A stretch of 58,669 nucleotides of DNA from Nitrospirota bacterium. Its GTDB lineage: Bacteria > Nitrospirota > Thermodesulfovibrionia > Thermodesulfovibrionales > JdFR-88. Positions 42,623 through 52,123 of the stretch are shown here, piece by piece. The stretch lies in the NCBI GenBank assembly GCA_021825295.1, contig JAKAHV010000020.1:1-58669 (forward strand), given 5' to 3'. The number at the start of each line of letters is the position of its first letter. Positions within the stretch are counted from its first letter, which is position 1. The notes under the pieces were generated by a model that made no database searches, was not told the origin of the DNA, and saw only the letters and a program-made list of their open reading frames with translations. The position numbers and the translations under genes are program-made.

Positions 42623-43363
42623 GTGGCCGGCATAAAAATGGAAAAAATGAAAAATGAAAAACTAAGAACTCCACGCCGCGAGAGAGCCATGACGCGCGGG
42701 CAGGCGAGGTTCATCTGCTTCATAGGCATAGACGGCTCCGGCAAGACGACGCTGGCGCGAAGGCTTGCGGGTGAATTAAACGGCAATTTCCGCTATGTGC
42801 ACAGCCTCATAGAGGCGCGGCTTCTTGCCTTGCTGCTTTCGGCCGGCCGGCGGCTGATGGCGGGGGGCAAGTCCAGACAGTCCGATTATGAGGGTTTTTC
42901 GAGAAGGAAGAGGGCTATCTTCTCTCTCGCGCCTTTTTTATACATCGTTTACACGGTCATGCTTCTTCTCGATTACCTGCCGCAGATGGCAAGGAAGGTC
43001 GTTATCCCCCTGAAGATGGGTGAGGGGATTGTATCGGACAGATACGTATATGACACCGCCATCAACATGGTCATGAACAGGGGGTGTGACATGGACGGCC
43101 TTCTGCGGACGATACGGTCATTTCTTGCCGTCCTGCCGAAGCCGGATATCACCTTCCTGGTCGACGTGCCGGAGGAGGTCGCCTTCTCGAGGAAAGACGA
43201 CGTGCCGGACATCGCGTACCTCAAGGAGAAAAGGCCGATTTATATCGAGCTGGCAAGGCGTATGGGGATGCCTGTGCTTGACGGGACAAAGCCTGTGGAC
43301 GAGCTTTTGTGCGAGGTGCTGGAGCGGATAGGGAGGGACGATGGTAAAAAACCCATCGCTTGA
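42623..43363 (+). CDS. Thymidylate kinase-like P-loop kinase
   Basis: The 246-residue product (GTG 42623; ATG 42638, 42647 and 42689 are alternatives, the last giving 224 residues) has FIGIDGSGKTTLARRL as Walker A and VSDRYVYDTAINMVMN, the DRY element of thymidylate kinases, with VDVPEEVAFSRK. It is not the usual housekeeping length or context. Kinases of this branch in surface-sugar clusters may act on non-nucleotide substrates. Its end overlaps the next gene by 23 nt. Confidence 0.8.
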   Translation: MAGIKMEKMKNEKLRTPRRERAMTRGQARFICFIGIDGSGKTTLARRLAGELNGNFRYVHSLIEARLLALLLSAGRRLMAGGKSRQSDYEGFSRRKRAIFSLAPFLYIVYTVMLLLDYLPQMARKVVIPLKMGEGIVSDRYVYDTAINMVMNRGCDMDGLLRTIRSFLAVLPKPDITFLVDVPEEVAFSRKDDVPDIAYLKEKRPIYIELARRMGMPVLDGTKPVDELLCEVLERIGRDDGKKPIA

Positions 43364-44441
43364 GCTTCTGCGGCAGATAGGCACGCCGTTTGACCCACGG
43401 CAGAGGTACGCCGCACCCGCGGAATCAACCGGTCTTTTTGAGCACGCCTTTAAAAACAGGATAGGGCTGCTGTATCTGAAGAACCTGAAGGATTCGGGAT
43501 GTCTGGAAGATCTTGATCCGGAATATGAAAAGCTCGCTTTCCGGGAGGCACAAACGAAACTGACCGCGGCGAGGGCCGGCCGGGTGCTTGACGACCTGAA
43601 GGTCGATTACGTCCTTTTCAAGACGATGAGACCCTTTCCGGCAACACCCAATGACGTGGACATTGTATGCCTGGGGGACAGGCGCGACTACGAAAGGGCG
43701 GCAAGGGCCTTTTTCGGCCTTGGGTACAGGAACCTTGCGGGTCCGGCGCCGATGCAGACACTGTTTGTCGATCCGAGGGGTTTTAACGGAAACGGCGAGC
43801 GCGTCGATGCCCACAAGAAAGGCGGCATTTATTACGTGGACCTCTACAGGGCGCCATCCGCGGATTATTTCGTGTATATCGACCCGGGGAAGCTCAGGCA
43901 AGAGGCCGTCCGCATGAACATAGACGCCGCGGACGGGTATCAGGCGAGTGTCCTCAGGCCGGAGATAGAGCTGGCCTCCATTCTTATGCATTCGGTCTTC
44001 CCGGAAAAAACCTTCACGCTTGAGCTTTTCTATACGATCTGCCACTGGCTGAACGGGTTCGGCGCCAGGCAGAAAGAGCGGTTCGTGCGTTTCTCCCTGG
44101 AAAACCATATCCGTTTCCCTGTAAGGGCCTGCTTCACCCTTGCGGTTGTCCTGCACCGTGAGGCGTTTGGCTTTGTCCCCGGCGAACTCGAACAGGTGAT
44201 CGGGGAGCTGGGGGGGATGTACGGCCCGGAGGCGTCGTCCTTCAGCTCCGGCGGCATGAACGGTCCTTACCATTTTCTTGCGAGTTCGTTCTGCCTGGCG
44301 TTTTTAAGGAAACTTCCGGACCCGGCCTCGCAGAGGAGCCTTGCCGTGCAGGGCCTGCACATGATGGACCCGCGCTTCGCCGCGGGCGTCTTCAAAAGCC
44401 TTTGGAGGCATATGACAACCGGCAGTTATCATCAAGTCTGA
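43341..44441 (+). CDS. Nucleotidyltransferase family protein
   Basis: A 366-residue protein with helical flanks around a nucleotidyltransferase-type core: VDYVLFKTMRPFPATPNDVDIVCLGDRRDYERA, where NDVDIV supplies two metal-binding Asp residues. It fits the NTP_transf_5 group often paired with kinases in cell-surface clusters. The Gly-Ser motif is replaced by KTMRPF, as in that group. Together with the adjacent kinase it may form a phosphorylation-nucleotidylation pair. Substrate unknown. Confidence 0.7.
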   Translation: MVKNPSLELLRQIGTPFDPRQRYAAPAESTGLFEHAFKNRIGLLYLKNLKDSGCLEDLDPEYEKLAFREAQTKLTAARAGRVLDDLKVDYVLFKTMRPFPATPNDVDIVCLGDRRDYERAARAFFGLGYRNLAGPAPMQTLFVDPRGFNGNGERVDAHKKGGIYYVDLYRAPSADYFVYIDPGKLRQEAVRMNIDAADGYQASVLRPEIELASILMHSVFPEKTFTLELFYTICHWLNGFGARQKERFVRFSLENHIRFPVRACFTLAVVLHREAFGFVPGELEQVIGELGGMYGPEASSFSSGGMNGPYHFLASSFCLAFLRKLPDPASQRSLAVQGLHMMDPRFAAGVFKSLWRHMTTGSYHQV

Positions 44442-44454
44442 AGGGGGGGGCGGG

Positions 44455-45618
44455 TTGAGGGTACTTTTTGTCGATTGCATAAAAAACGAAATCGGTGGGG
44501 GACACATGGTCCTGGCGCGTCTCGCCAATCATTTTTACAGGGACGAAAAATACGGCGTGGAACCCTTCGTGCTGATGAACGCAGCCGGGGATTTCAGGCG
44601 GAGGTTTCTCGAAGACGGCATAACGTTCATCCCCTTTTCATGGGGCGGCAGGGCGATGTCCATGAGCCGCGGGAAGGGATGGGGGGCCATGCTTTCGGCC
44701 GCTTTTTCACCCTCGGTCATCAGGGCGTGGGGCGCGCTTTTTCGCGCCATAAGGGACAACCGGATAGACGTTGTCCACGCAAACAGCATGATGGCCTTCC
44801 TCCTTTCGTGCCTGCCGGCGAGGCTCTGCGGGGCGGCGCTTGTCTGTCATATGCACGATTCGCTGCCCGCGCCCGGCGACGGAGGCGCCTTTTCGGACGC
44901 TGCGCGAAAGTTTCTCCTGTTTTTCATGAAGAAATTTGCCGGCAGGGTAGTGGCCGTCTCGGGTTTTGTCAGGCAGACGATCGTCGCGGACGGCGAGGGG
45001 CTGCGGGAAAAGACCGTGGTGCTTCACAACGGGCTTGAGACCGGCGGGATAAAACCCGCGCCAAGGGCCTGTCATGCCGGGCCCCCAAAACTCCTGGCGC
45101 TGGGGAGGCTCCATCCGGACAAGGGTTTCGATATGGCGATAAAAGCCGTCTCTGCGCTCAAAAGGGATTTCGGAGTAGAAGCGGGATTGAAAATCCTGGG
45201 GGACGGACCCATGCGCGGGGCGCTTGAAACCCTCGCCGGGAGTGAAGGAGTTAGCGGGCAGGTGGAATTCGCAGGTTTCAGGGACAATGTCCATGAATAC
45301 ATGGCGGAGGCGGACATCGTCCTTGTCCCGTCCTTGTGGGAGGACCCCCTTCCGCTGGTGGTCATGGAGGCGATGGCAAACGCAAGGATAGTTATAGCCT
45401 CGAAGACAGGCGGCATTCCGGAGATGATAACCGACGGACGGGAGGGGATACTCGTGCCAAAGGCGAGGCCCGACGCGCTGACTGAAAAGATACTCTGGGT
45501 CATGGCCCATCCGGAAGAAGCGGCGGAGATGGCGGCAAGGGCAAGGGCGAGGGCAGCCAGTGAGTTCACTCTGCGGAGGATGGCCGGCGATCTGGCCGGC
45601 GTTTACAAATCGCTATGA
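44455..45618 (+). CDS. GT4 glycosyltransferase
   Basis: This 387-residue GT-B enzyme has GGGHMVLARLANHF at the start, VVAVSGFVRQTIV and NGLETGG at the domain border, and LLALGRLHPDKGFDMAIKA plus DPLPLVVMEAMANARIVIASKTGGIPEMI in the donor-binding half. TTG 44455 follows a G-run that could serve as a ribosome-binding site. It shares 4 nt with the radical SAM gene. Confidence 0.92.
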   Translation: MRVLFVDCIKNEIGGGHMVLARLANHFYRDEKYGVEPFVLMNAAGDFRRRFLEDGITFIPFSWGGRAMSMSRGKGWGAMLSAAFSPSVIRAWGALFRAIRDNRIDVVHANSMMAFLLSCLPARLCGAALVCHMHDSLPAPGDGGAFSDAARKFLLFFMKKFAGRVVAVSGFVRQTIVADGEGLREKTVVLHNGLETGGIKPAPRACHAGPPKLLALGRLHPDKGFDMAIKAVSALKRDFGVEAGLKILGDGPMRGALETLAGSEGVSGQVEFAGFRDNVHEYMAEADIVLVPSLWEDPLPLVVMEAMANARIVIASKTGGIPEMITDGREGILVPKARPDALTEKILWVMAHPEEAAEMAARARARAASEFTLRRMAGDLAGVYKSL

Positions 45619-47111
45619 GAATACTTTTTTTAAACCCGCCTTTCAAGACGGAGTTCGGGCGGTTTTCAAGGAGTTCCAGGAGCCCGGCGATAACGAAGAG
45701 CGGCACTCTCTACTACCCGATATGGCTTGGCTACGCCGCCGCTGTGGCGGAAGAGGCGGGCCATGAGATAAAGCTCCTGGATAGCTGCGCCTCGCGCCTC
45801 GACCTTGAGAAAACCCTTGAGGCGGTCTCCGGCTTCAGACCGGGGCTTGCGGTAATCGATACAAGTACTCCCAGCATATTCAACGACGTGGATGTGGGCA
45901 GGAGGATCAAGCAGCTCCTGCCGGACTGCGCGGTTGCGCTGATGGGAACACATCCGTCCGCCCTGCCGGAGGAAACGCTCCGGCTGGACCCTTGCACGGA
46001 CGCAATTGCCGTGGGAGAGGCCGATTACACGATAAGGGAACTGGCCGGCAGACTGGCCGGGTCGGACCCGGCAAAACTCCGGGAGGACGCCGCTTACCGG
46101 AGCAATGTGCTGGGCGCGGTGGAAGGTCTGGCCTGGAGGCGTGGGGAAGATGTGGTGGTCAACAGGAAACGGGAGTTCATCCGGGACCTGGACGGGCTGC
46201 CTTTTCTGAGCAGGTTTATCGGCAGGCACCTGAACGTAAGGGATTATTTCTTTGCGGCTTCCGATTATCCGCTCATCCAGATAATGACCGCAAGGGGGTG
46301 TGTTGGCAAATGCACCTTCTGCGTCTATCCGCAGACGATACACGGCGGGCGCTACAGGGTCCGCTCCCCGCAAAGCATTGCCGACGAGTTCGAATGGGTT
46401 TCAAAAAACATGCCCGAGGTCAGGCAGATAGGGATAGAGGACGATACCTTTACGGGGAGCGCCAGGAGGGTGACGGAATTCTGCCGGGAGATCATCAGGA
46501 GAAAGGTCCGGATGAAGTGGTGCTGCAACGTGAGGGCGGACCTCCGGCCTGAGACCATGGCGTGGATGAAGAAGGCCGGCTGCGCGCTGGTGATCGCCGG
46601 CTACGAAAGCGCCAATGCGGACATTCTGGAAGGCATCGGCAAGGGCATAACCCCTGATGAGATGCTAGTTTTTTCCAGGAACGCCCGGAAGGCGGGTCTC
46701 CTCGTGCACGGCTGCTTCATGGTGGGCAACCGCGGCGAAAGCAGAAAGACGATGGATGAGACGCTCCGTCTGGCCCTCAGGCTGCGGGACGACACGGTGC
46801 AATTTTTCCCGCTTATGGCGTACCCAGGCACGGCCGACTTCAGTTGGGCGGCGGAAAACGGACTTTTGGAGGCAAAAAATTACGCGGATTACCTGTCGGC
46901 CGGGGGGCTTCACAAAAGCTCCGTCCGGACGTTCGATATGACGGGCGAGGAGCTTGCGAGGTGGTGCGACTACGCCCGGAGGAAGTACTATCTCCGGCCG
47001 CGGTACCTGTTTTACAAGGCGTTGCGTATGCTCAGAAGGCCCTCCGAGATAAGAAGGACCCGCAGGGCGTTCAGCATGTTCTCCGGATTTTTAAGAGGCA
47101 TGGGTTCATAG
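45615..47111 (+). CDS. Cobalamin-binding radical SAM protein (B12-binding/BchE-like class)
   Basis: The 498-residue product has an N-terminal cobalamin-binding-like Rossmann domain (residues 1-140; LNPPFKTEF, GLAVIDTSTPSIFND, ALMGTHPSALPEE) and a radical SAM barrel with the [4Fe-4S] motif C229-VGK-C233-TF-C236. The DxHxxG cobalamin motif is not evident. GIEDDTFTG, MKWCCNVRADL and ALVIAGYESANADIL follow the elongator-type radical SAM layout. Members of this class methylate or rearrange unactivated carbons. Here it may C-methylate a sugar or lipid carrier. Confidence 0.85.
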   Translation: MRILFLNPPFKTEFGRFSRSSRSPAITKSGTLYYPIWLGYAAAVAEEAGHEIKLLDSCASRLDLEKTLEAVSGFRPGLAVIDTSTPSIFNDVDVGRRIKQLLPDCAVALMGTHPSALPEETLRLDPCTDAIAVGEADYTIRELAGRLAGSDPAKLREDAAYRSNVLGAVEGLAWRRGEDVVVNRKREFIRDLDGLPFLSRFIGRHLNVRDYFFAASDYPLIQIMTARGCVGKCTFCVYPQTIHGGRYRVRSPQSIADEFEWVSKNMPEVRQIGIEDDTFTGSARRVTEFCREIIRRKVRMKWCCNVRADLRPETMAWMKKAGCALVIAGYESANADILEGIGKGITPDEMLVFSRNARKAGLLVHGCFMVGNRGESRKTMDETLRLALRLRDDTVQFFPLMAYPGTADFSWAAENGLLEAKNYADYLSAGGLHKSSVRTFDMTGEELARWCDYARRKYYLRPRYLFYKALRMLRRPSEIRRTRRAFSMFSGFLRGMGS

Positions 47112-47126
47112 TTTTTACCGTCTTCG

Positions 47127-47924
47127 ATGAACGCGATATCATTTGTCATCCTGACCTGGAACTCCGAGAGGACGATCCTCGATTGCCTGAGGTCGGTCTC
47201 GCAAAAATGCGCGGCCGAGGGCTTGCTGTACGAGATTTGCATTGTGGACAACGGCTCCAGGGACAAAACGGTCGAGCTTGCGCGCGAATACTGCCGGGCG
47301 GACGACAACGTACGGGCCATCGTGCTGGGCAGGAACTGGGGCACCACTTTCCCGCGGAACATTGCCCTTTCGATGTCGCGCCACGGGGTCATCTGCATCC
47401 TCGATTCGGATGCCGTACTGGCCGGGGGAAGTTTAAGCGCGCTGGTCTCAAGGCTCAGTGACAGCTCAATCGGGATAGTAGCCCCGAAACTCCTCCTGCC
47501 GGACGGCAGGGTGCAGCATTCCGTAAAAAGGTTTCCATCCCTTGCGGCAAAGCTTTTGAAGATACCCGGGATAGTCCTTAAAGTGCCGCTAAAAAACCTC
47601 GATTTCTATCCGGACTTCCCGTTCGATGGCGACACCGACGTGGAGACTGCGATCTCGGCGTGCTGGTTTTTGAGGCGGGATACGTTTCTGGAGATAGGGC
47701 CGCTGGATGAAAGGATATTTTACGCTCCTGAGGACGTCGATTACTGCCTGCGGATAAGGAAATCGGGCAAAAGGATACTCTACTGCACGGACCTCACCGT
47801 CCTCCATCATACGCAGCAGATAACGCACAAGAAATTACTTGGCCGGCACGCACTCAGCCATTTTTACGGGCTTCTGTATTACTTCGCCAAGCATTCGTAC
47901 ATAAACAGGCCGCGTATCGGGTGA
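47127..47924 (+). CDS. Family 2 glycosyltransferase, rhamnosyltransferase-like
   Basis: A 265-residue GT2 protein: ISFVILTWNSERTILDCLRSV, IVDNGSRDKTVEL, and ILDSDAVLAGG as metal site, then ACWFLRRDTFLEIGPLDERIFYAPEDVDYCLRI, the block shared by WbbL-type rhamnosyltransferases. It likely transfers a deoxysugar. It is followed by the initiating sugar transferase after 68 nt. Confidence 0.9.
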   Translation: MNAISFVILTWNSERTILDCLRSVSQKCAAEGLLYEICIVDNGSRDKTVELAREYCRADDNVRAIVLGRNWGTTFPRNIALSMSRHGVICILDSDAVLAGGSLSALVSRLSDSSIGIVAPKLLLPDGRVQHSVKRFPSLAAKLLKIPGIVLKVPLKNLDFYPDFPFDGDTDVETAISACWFLRRDTFLEIGPLDERIFYAPEDVDYCLRIRKSGKRILYCTDLTVLHHTQQITHKKLLGRHALSHFYGLLYYFAKHSYINRPRIG

Positions 47925-47992
47925 CTGGCGTCCGGCTGAGGTGAAATTTTGGCACAGCCTTCCACGATCAAATCCATACAGGGGGTTCCGGC

Positions 47993-49357
47993 ATGAACAT
48001 CAAGAGGCAGATGGCGCTTCTTGCGGGCGACGTGGCCGTGACCGTTTTCTCCGCGCACTTTTTCTTTTTCATCGGCTTTTTTTCTTCCACGGCGGCTATG
48101 CCGGGCGGGTTTGACGGGGCCGTATTTTTCTTTGCCTTGTGCTGTCTCCTGAGCTTCTACCTCTTTGATCTTTATGACCCGAAGTGGCGTTTGGGGAGTC
48201 TCCGGTTCATCTCATGGTATCTGCTTGCAGTGGGCGCGGCCCTTGCCGCAAGCCTCATCGTCTTCCATGTCCTGCCGGGTTGGCGGGCGGGCAGAGGGGC
48301 TTTTCTTGCCTGCGCGCCGGCGGCTGCAGTTTGCGTTTATCTCTGGCGGATGGCCTTCTCTTACTTAGCCGGGCGGGCGGGGAAGAAGGGCCTCGTCATC
48401 ATCGGAACAGGCAGGACCGGCAAGGCCATTTACGAAGCTCTCGCCGAAAAGGGCGGAGGCTTCGACCTGAAGGGGTTTATAGACGACGACCCGGTGAAAT
48501 CCGGCCGGAGGATAGGCGGCCTCGAAGTAATAGGCGGCAGCGTATCGCTTGCGGACCTGGCCCATAAAGGGCAGATAGGGGCGGCCGTGATAGCGGTAGG
48601 GCAGGTTGACAACCCCGCCCTCCTGAAGGCCGTCATTACAAGCAGGATGAACGGCGCGGAAATTTACGACATGCCGTCCTTGTACGAAGAGCTTACCGGG
48701 AAGGTCCCGGTCAGCCATCTGACCGACAACTGGATAGCCCATACGACCTTCCAGGGGGTAAGGAAAAGCCTGTACGCCGAGCGTATAAAAAAAGCCCTTG
48801 ATTTTGTGCTGGCCCTCTGCGGTCTCATCGTCACCTGCCCCGTTTCGCTTGCCGCGGCCGCCGCGATAAAGATCGAGGGGAAAGGCCCCGTCTTCTACCG
48901 GCAGGAAAGGGTCGGCCTGCAGGGCAACGTCTACAGGCTGGTAAAGTTCCGGTCCATGAAGGCCGATGCCGAGGCCTGCGGAGCGATGTGGGCAAGCGAG
49001 AACGACCCAAGGGTCACGCGCGTGGGCAGGATCATAAGAAAGACCCGGGCAGACGAGATACCCCAGATGTGGAACGTCCTCAAGGGGGAGATGAGTTTCA
49101 TAGGCCCGCGTCCGGAGCGTCCCGAATTCGTTGGCCTGCTTGAAGACAATATCCCGTTTTACTCGCTCAGGCATTCGATAAAACCGGGGATCACGGGATG
49201 GGCGCAGGTCAACTACGGGTACGGGGCCTCCGAGAAGGACGCCCTCGAAAAACTCCAGTATGATTTTTTTTACATGAAAAACATGTCTCCGTTCCTGGAC
49301 CTTCACATTCTCCTGAAGACCCTGAGAGTGGTGCTCCTCGGGAAGGGGGCCAGATAA
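47993..49357 (+). CDS. Exopolysaccharide-initiating polyprenyl glycosylphosphotransferase (PEP-CTERM-associated sugar transferase)
   Basis: The 454-residue protein has four or five N-terminal helices, a Rossmann-like middle domain (GLVIIGTGRTGKAIYEAL, about 135-260) and a C-terminal bacterial sugar transferase domain: helix, then KIEGKGPVFYRQERVGLQGNVYRLVKFRSMKADAE, TRVGRIIRKTRADEIPQMWNVLKGEMSFIGPRPERPEF and PGITGWAQVNYGYG. It attaches the first sugar phosphate to undecaprenyl phosphate. The family includes the TIGR03013-type enzyme of exosortase-A clusters. It is the last gene of the + strand cluster. Confidence 0.92.
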   Translation: MNIKRQMALLAGDVAVTVFSAHFFFFIGFFSSTAAMPGGFDGAVFFFALCCLLSFYLFDLYDPKWRLGSLRFISWYLLAVGAALAASLIVFHVLPGWRAGRGAFLACAPAAAVCVYLWRMAFSYLAGRAGKKGLVIIGTGRTGKAIYEALAEKGGGFDLKGFIDDDPVKSGRRIGGLEVIGGSVSLADLAHKGQIGAAVIAVGQVDNPALLKAVITSRMNGAEIYDMPSLYEELTGKVPVSHLTDNWIAHTTFQGVRKSLYAERIKKALDFVLALCGLIVTCPVSLAAAAAIKIEGKGPVFYRQERVGLQGNVYRLVKFRSMKADAEACGAMWASENDPRVTRVGRIIRKTRADEIPQMWNVLKGEMSFIGPRPERPEFVGLLEDNIPFYSLRHSIKPGITGWAQVNYGYGASEKDALEKLQYDFFYMKNMSPFLDLHILLKTLRVVLLGKGAR

Positions 49358-49405
49358 TGAAGGGGACAATCATTGGGGAATGATATCCGCGGCAGCCTGA
49401 CCCGG

Positions 49406-49972
49406 TCATACTTTGGGTTTTTCAGAGTGTAAAAAAATCTTAAAGCAGGCCCGGTCATGAAAATCCGGCTGGCCGGCGGGATGGGCCAGAGCCCAATATG
49501 ATATAGAACCGTTTTTCATTTTAAGTACCGCGCTTACCGCAACGTCGATTTTTTTCTCCGGGACGGGCGGGAAGATCACGCCCAACTCCAGCTCCAGATG
49601 GAGCCTTAATGCATCCGGTCCCGTCTGAGAAATAAAGGGCAGTTTCTCAAAGGAAGGCTCTTCCCGCATGCCCTTCCTGTAGGACTCGAAACTGAAGACA
49701 TTCCAGCGCCCGGAGGGCGAGAGATTGAATTCCCAGTAACGTGGGGAATTCCCGGGCCCCAGAAAAAATTCCAGGCAGGTCTCCTCCCAGAGAGCATACC
49801 TGCGCGAGGGTACATCCGGACCGGGTATCTCGATCCCGGATAAACTTCCCGTTATTTCATAACCTATCGAAAACAGGTCCCCTTCTCTCTGAACGCTCCC
49901 TGTGATTGCTACGTCCGGGGCCTTTTTTTCATTCGCCTGAAAAGGGACCAGGGTAAAATTCCTGCGGTCCAT
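49406..49972 (-). CDS. DOMON-like domain protein
   Basis: A 188-residue cytoplasmic beta-rich protein. Alternating strands (VAITGSVQREGDLFSIGYEITG; YALWEETCLEFFLGPGNSPRYWEFNLSPSGRWNVFSF) match the stand-alone DOMON-like family, a ligand-binding beta-sandwich. WEETCLEFF and YWEFNLSPSG are its usual blocks. It lies 6 nt from the MurU-AmgK fusion and is transcribed after it, so a role in binding or processing a sugar in the same pathway is likely but unproven. Confidence 0.75.
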   Translation of the reverse strand: MDRRNFTLVPFQANEKKAPDVAITGSVQREGDLFSIGYEITGSLSGIEIPGPDVPSRRYALWEETCLEFFLGPGNSPRYWEFNLSPSGRWNVFSFESYRKGMREEPSFEKLPFISQTGPDALRLHLELELGVIFPPVPEKKIDVAVSAVLKMKNGSISYWALAHPAGQPDFHDRACFKIFLHSEKPKV

Positions 49973-49978
49973 CCGTGA

Positions 49979-52123
49979 TTAACCTTTAAAATCCAACCCA
50001 TTAACAAGGCGTGAGAGGACCGGAAGATCAATTTCAATGCCGAAATTTTTTTGCCTGGAGCACTCCGCGATATCTTCCTTCAAGAGTCTGAGCCCTTCGG
50101 GGATATGTTTCAGGAAGTACCGCTTTCCTTTCGCCCGGGAAAGAAATGCGTAGGCGCCCAGGGCCTGCATGTGCCGCTGCAGTCGGCAGGGCAGGATGGT
50201 CTTTTTAAATTCATTTACAGAAAACCGGGCATGCGTGGACGGGTCCGGGGGCTGGTCCCCGTGGGACTGGTCCCCCTCCATGAGCCCGATGTAATAATGG
50301 AGCGCCTCGTCCCGCAGGTCGCGGTCGAGCCTGCTGTAAGGGTCCCACAAGATGGAGGCCAGGTCGTAGGCAGGCGGGCCTATGCGCGCCCCCTGGTAAT
50401 CGATTATTCTCGGTCTGGGGAAAATTGCAATCGTATTCGGGCCGGCTGCGCCCGGAGCGGATTGATCCGCGACAGGCTGGCCTGCCCAGTCCGCCTCCAT
50501 CATGATATTCTGGGACTGGAAATCGCGGTGGACGACCGCCTTCGGGGAAAAACTATCCACCAGAGAGGCAAGAAGGTGGAATTCCTCATCGAGGCCGCGG
50601 GGGGGCAAAATCCCCATAAAGCCCGTTACAAACTGTTCGAGGAAATAGCCGGTCTCCCAGCGGAGGTGATCGTAATCGAAAGGCCGCCCGGCAAGCAGAG
50701 GGCATTTATCGAGCTGTCCGAGAGCCCGGGTATGGAGTATTGAAAGTATCCCCATGATTTTTTTGTAAACCTCCGCGATCTCAGCCGCCTGCCTGGGGAG
50801 TTTTAGCCAGGCATAAAGGGAGATATCTCCCAGGTCTTCAAATAGCGCCTGCTTTCCCTTTCCGTCTACGGCGAGGATGCCCGGGACCGGCACCCCCATT
50901 TCCGCAAAAAAACGCGTGTATTCGATATGCCGCTCGAAATCCTGATCGCCGGGCAGGCACTCCATGAGGACGATGCTCCCGTTTGATCCGCTCACCCGCC
51001 TGTTTGATTCCCTCACCCGTCCGCCTCTTATCCGAAAATACCGCCTGTCCGACCCCCCGAGCCCTATCAGATATGCGGAATTTGCGGACGGGAAAAGCGG
51101 TTGAGCGCCGGCCCCGGGCCCGATCGCGGAGCCCGGCTTTTTGGATCGACCTGTGGGACTGGTCCCTGTCCGCATCATTGCCTCGGGGAGTTCAAGGCAA
51201 TAATCCGGCCCGATGATGCTGTTTTCATGTTTTTTCCTTTCCCGGCCGGAGATCTTTGCCCCGGGCATGACGATGCAGTTCCTGAGGATTGCGCCTTCAC
51301 GGACTTTCGAGCCCTGCTCCAGGACGAGATAACCCTGTGCTTCGATGCGGCCGCAATCGGCCCCGGGCGACCGGTAAACGGTCTCCCCGTTTAAAGACAT
51401 GGTCTCCAGCACGCCCGCCGCATAAGTGGCGGGCGTGCCTATGTCACTCCAGCGGCAGCCAGTGAAGTCGATTGTCTGCACCTTGTGGCCGTCCCGCGCC
51501 GCAGCCAGCCAGGCATCGGTTACGTGGGAGACGCCCTCAGGCAGATAATCCAGTATCTCCGGACTGTATACGGCAATCCCCGTGTAGGCCGTCTTTTTTG
51601 CGGAGCTCGATGGATTGGGCGAGAGACCGGGACGAAAATTCTCCACGTCCAGGACACGGCCGTCTTCATCGATCACCACGTTGGCAAACGCCGGATAATG
51701 GTGCGTTGCCAGTGTGACGATATTGCCGGACCGGAGATGGACATCCACGAGCCTCTGGATGTCCAGATCCGTGAGGATGTCCGCGTTATGGACCAGAAAG
51801 CAACAACCCTCCGAGAGAAAACCCTTCGCGTTCCTGAGTGCTCCTCCCGTGCCGAGTATCTGTTTCTCCTCGAAAAACGTAATACACCCTGCATGGGGCG
51901 TTTTTAACCCCGATGCCCATTGGCGGAACATCTCCGGCTTGTAATGGATATTGATCCCGATTGCGGCTGGGGAGAGCGGGGCAAGCCGCTCCAGGACCAT
52001 ATCGATCAGCGGTTTGCCCATAAAAGGCAGCAGGGGCTTGGGGATGTGCCCGGTAATGGGCCGCAGACGCTCCCCGAGTCCGGCGGACGGGAGAAAGGCG
52101 ATGATGGGTTTTTTATTATTCAT
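49979..52123 (-). CDS. Fusion of a MurU-like nucleotidyltransferase and an AmgK-like sugar kinase
   Basis: In Pseudomonas, AmgK phosphorylates N-acetylmuramic acid at C1 and MurU makes UDP-MurNAc, bypassing de novo synthesis. Here one 714-residue protein joins both in reverse order. Residues 1-240 are a sugar-phosphate nucleotidyltransferase (PSAGLGERLRPITGHIPKPLLP at 12-33), followed by a hexapeptide-like beta-helix near 270-310. Residues 345-714 are an aminoglycoside-phosphotransferase-type kinase with catalytic loop VVHRDFQSQNIM (His532, Asp534, Asn539) and IIDYQGARIGPPAYDLASIL. The NamZ-like gene directly upstream (8-nt overlap) supports MurNAc as substrate. Mannose-1-phosphate is the alternative for the first half. 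Confidence 0.85.
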   Translation of the reverse strand: MNNKKPIIAFLPSAGLGERLRPITGHIPKPLLPFMGKPLIDMVLERLAPLSPAAIGINIHYKPEMFRQWASGLKTPHAGCITFFEEKQILGTGGALRNAKGFLSEGCCFLVHNADILTDLDIQRLVDVHLRSGNIVTLATHHYPAFANVVIDEDGRVLDVENFRPGLSPNPSSSAKKTAYTGIAVYSPEILDYLPEGVSHVTDAWLAAARDGHKVQTIDFTGCRWSDIGTPATYAAGVLETMSLNGETVYRSPGADCGRIEAQGYLVLEQGSKVREGAILRNCIVMPGAKISGRERKKHENSIIGPDYCLELPEAMMRTGTSPTGRSKKPGSAIGPGAGAQPLFPSANSAYLIGLGGSDRRYFRIRGGRVRESNRRVSGSNGSIVLMECLPGDQDFERHIEYTRFFAEMGVPVPGILAVDGKGKQALFEDLGDISLYAWLKLPRQAAEIAEVYKKIMGILSILHTRALGQLDKCPLLAGRPFDYDHLRWETGYFLEQFVTGFMGILPPRGLDEEFHLLASLVDSFSPKAVVHRDFQSQNIMMEADWAGQPVADQSAPGAAGPNTIAIFPRPRIIDYQGARIGPPAYDLASILWDPYSRLDRDLRDEALHYYIGLMEGDQSHGDQPPDPSTHARFSVNEFKKTILPCRLQRHMQALGAYAFLSRAKGKRYFLKHIPEGLRLLKEDIAECSRQKNFGIEIDLPVLSRLVNGLDFKG

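Noticed and set aside
49369-49384. Hairpin ATCATT-GGGG-AATGAT between convergent genes as terminator
   Set aside because: Weak 6-bp A/T-rich stem and no T-run on either strand.
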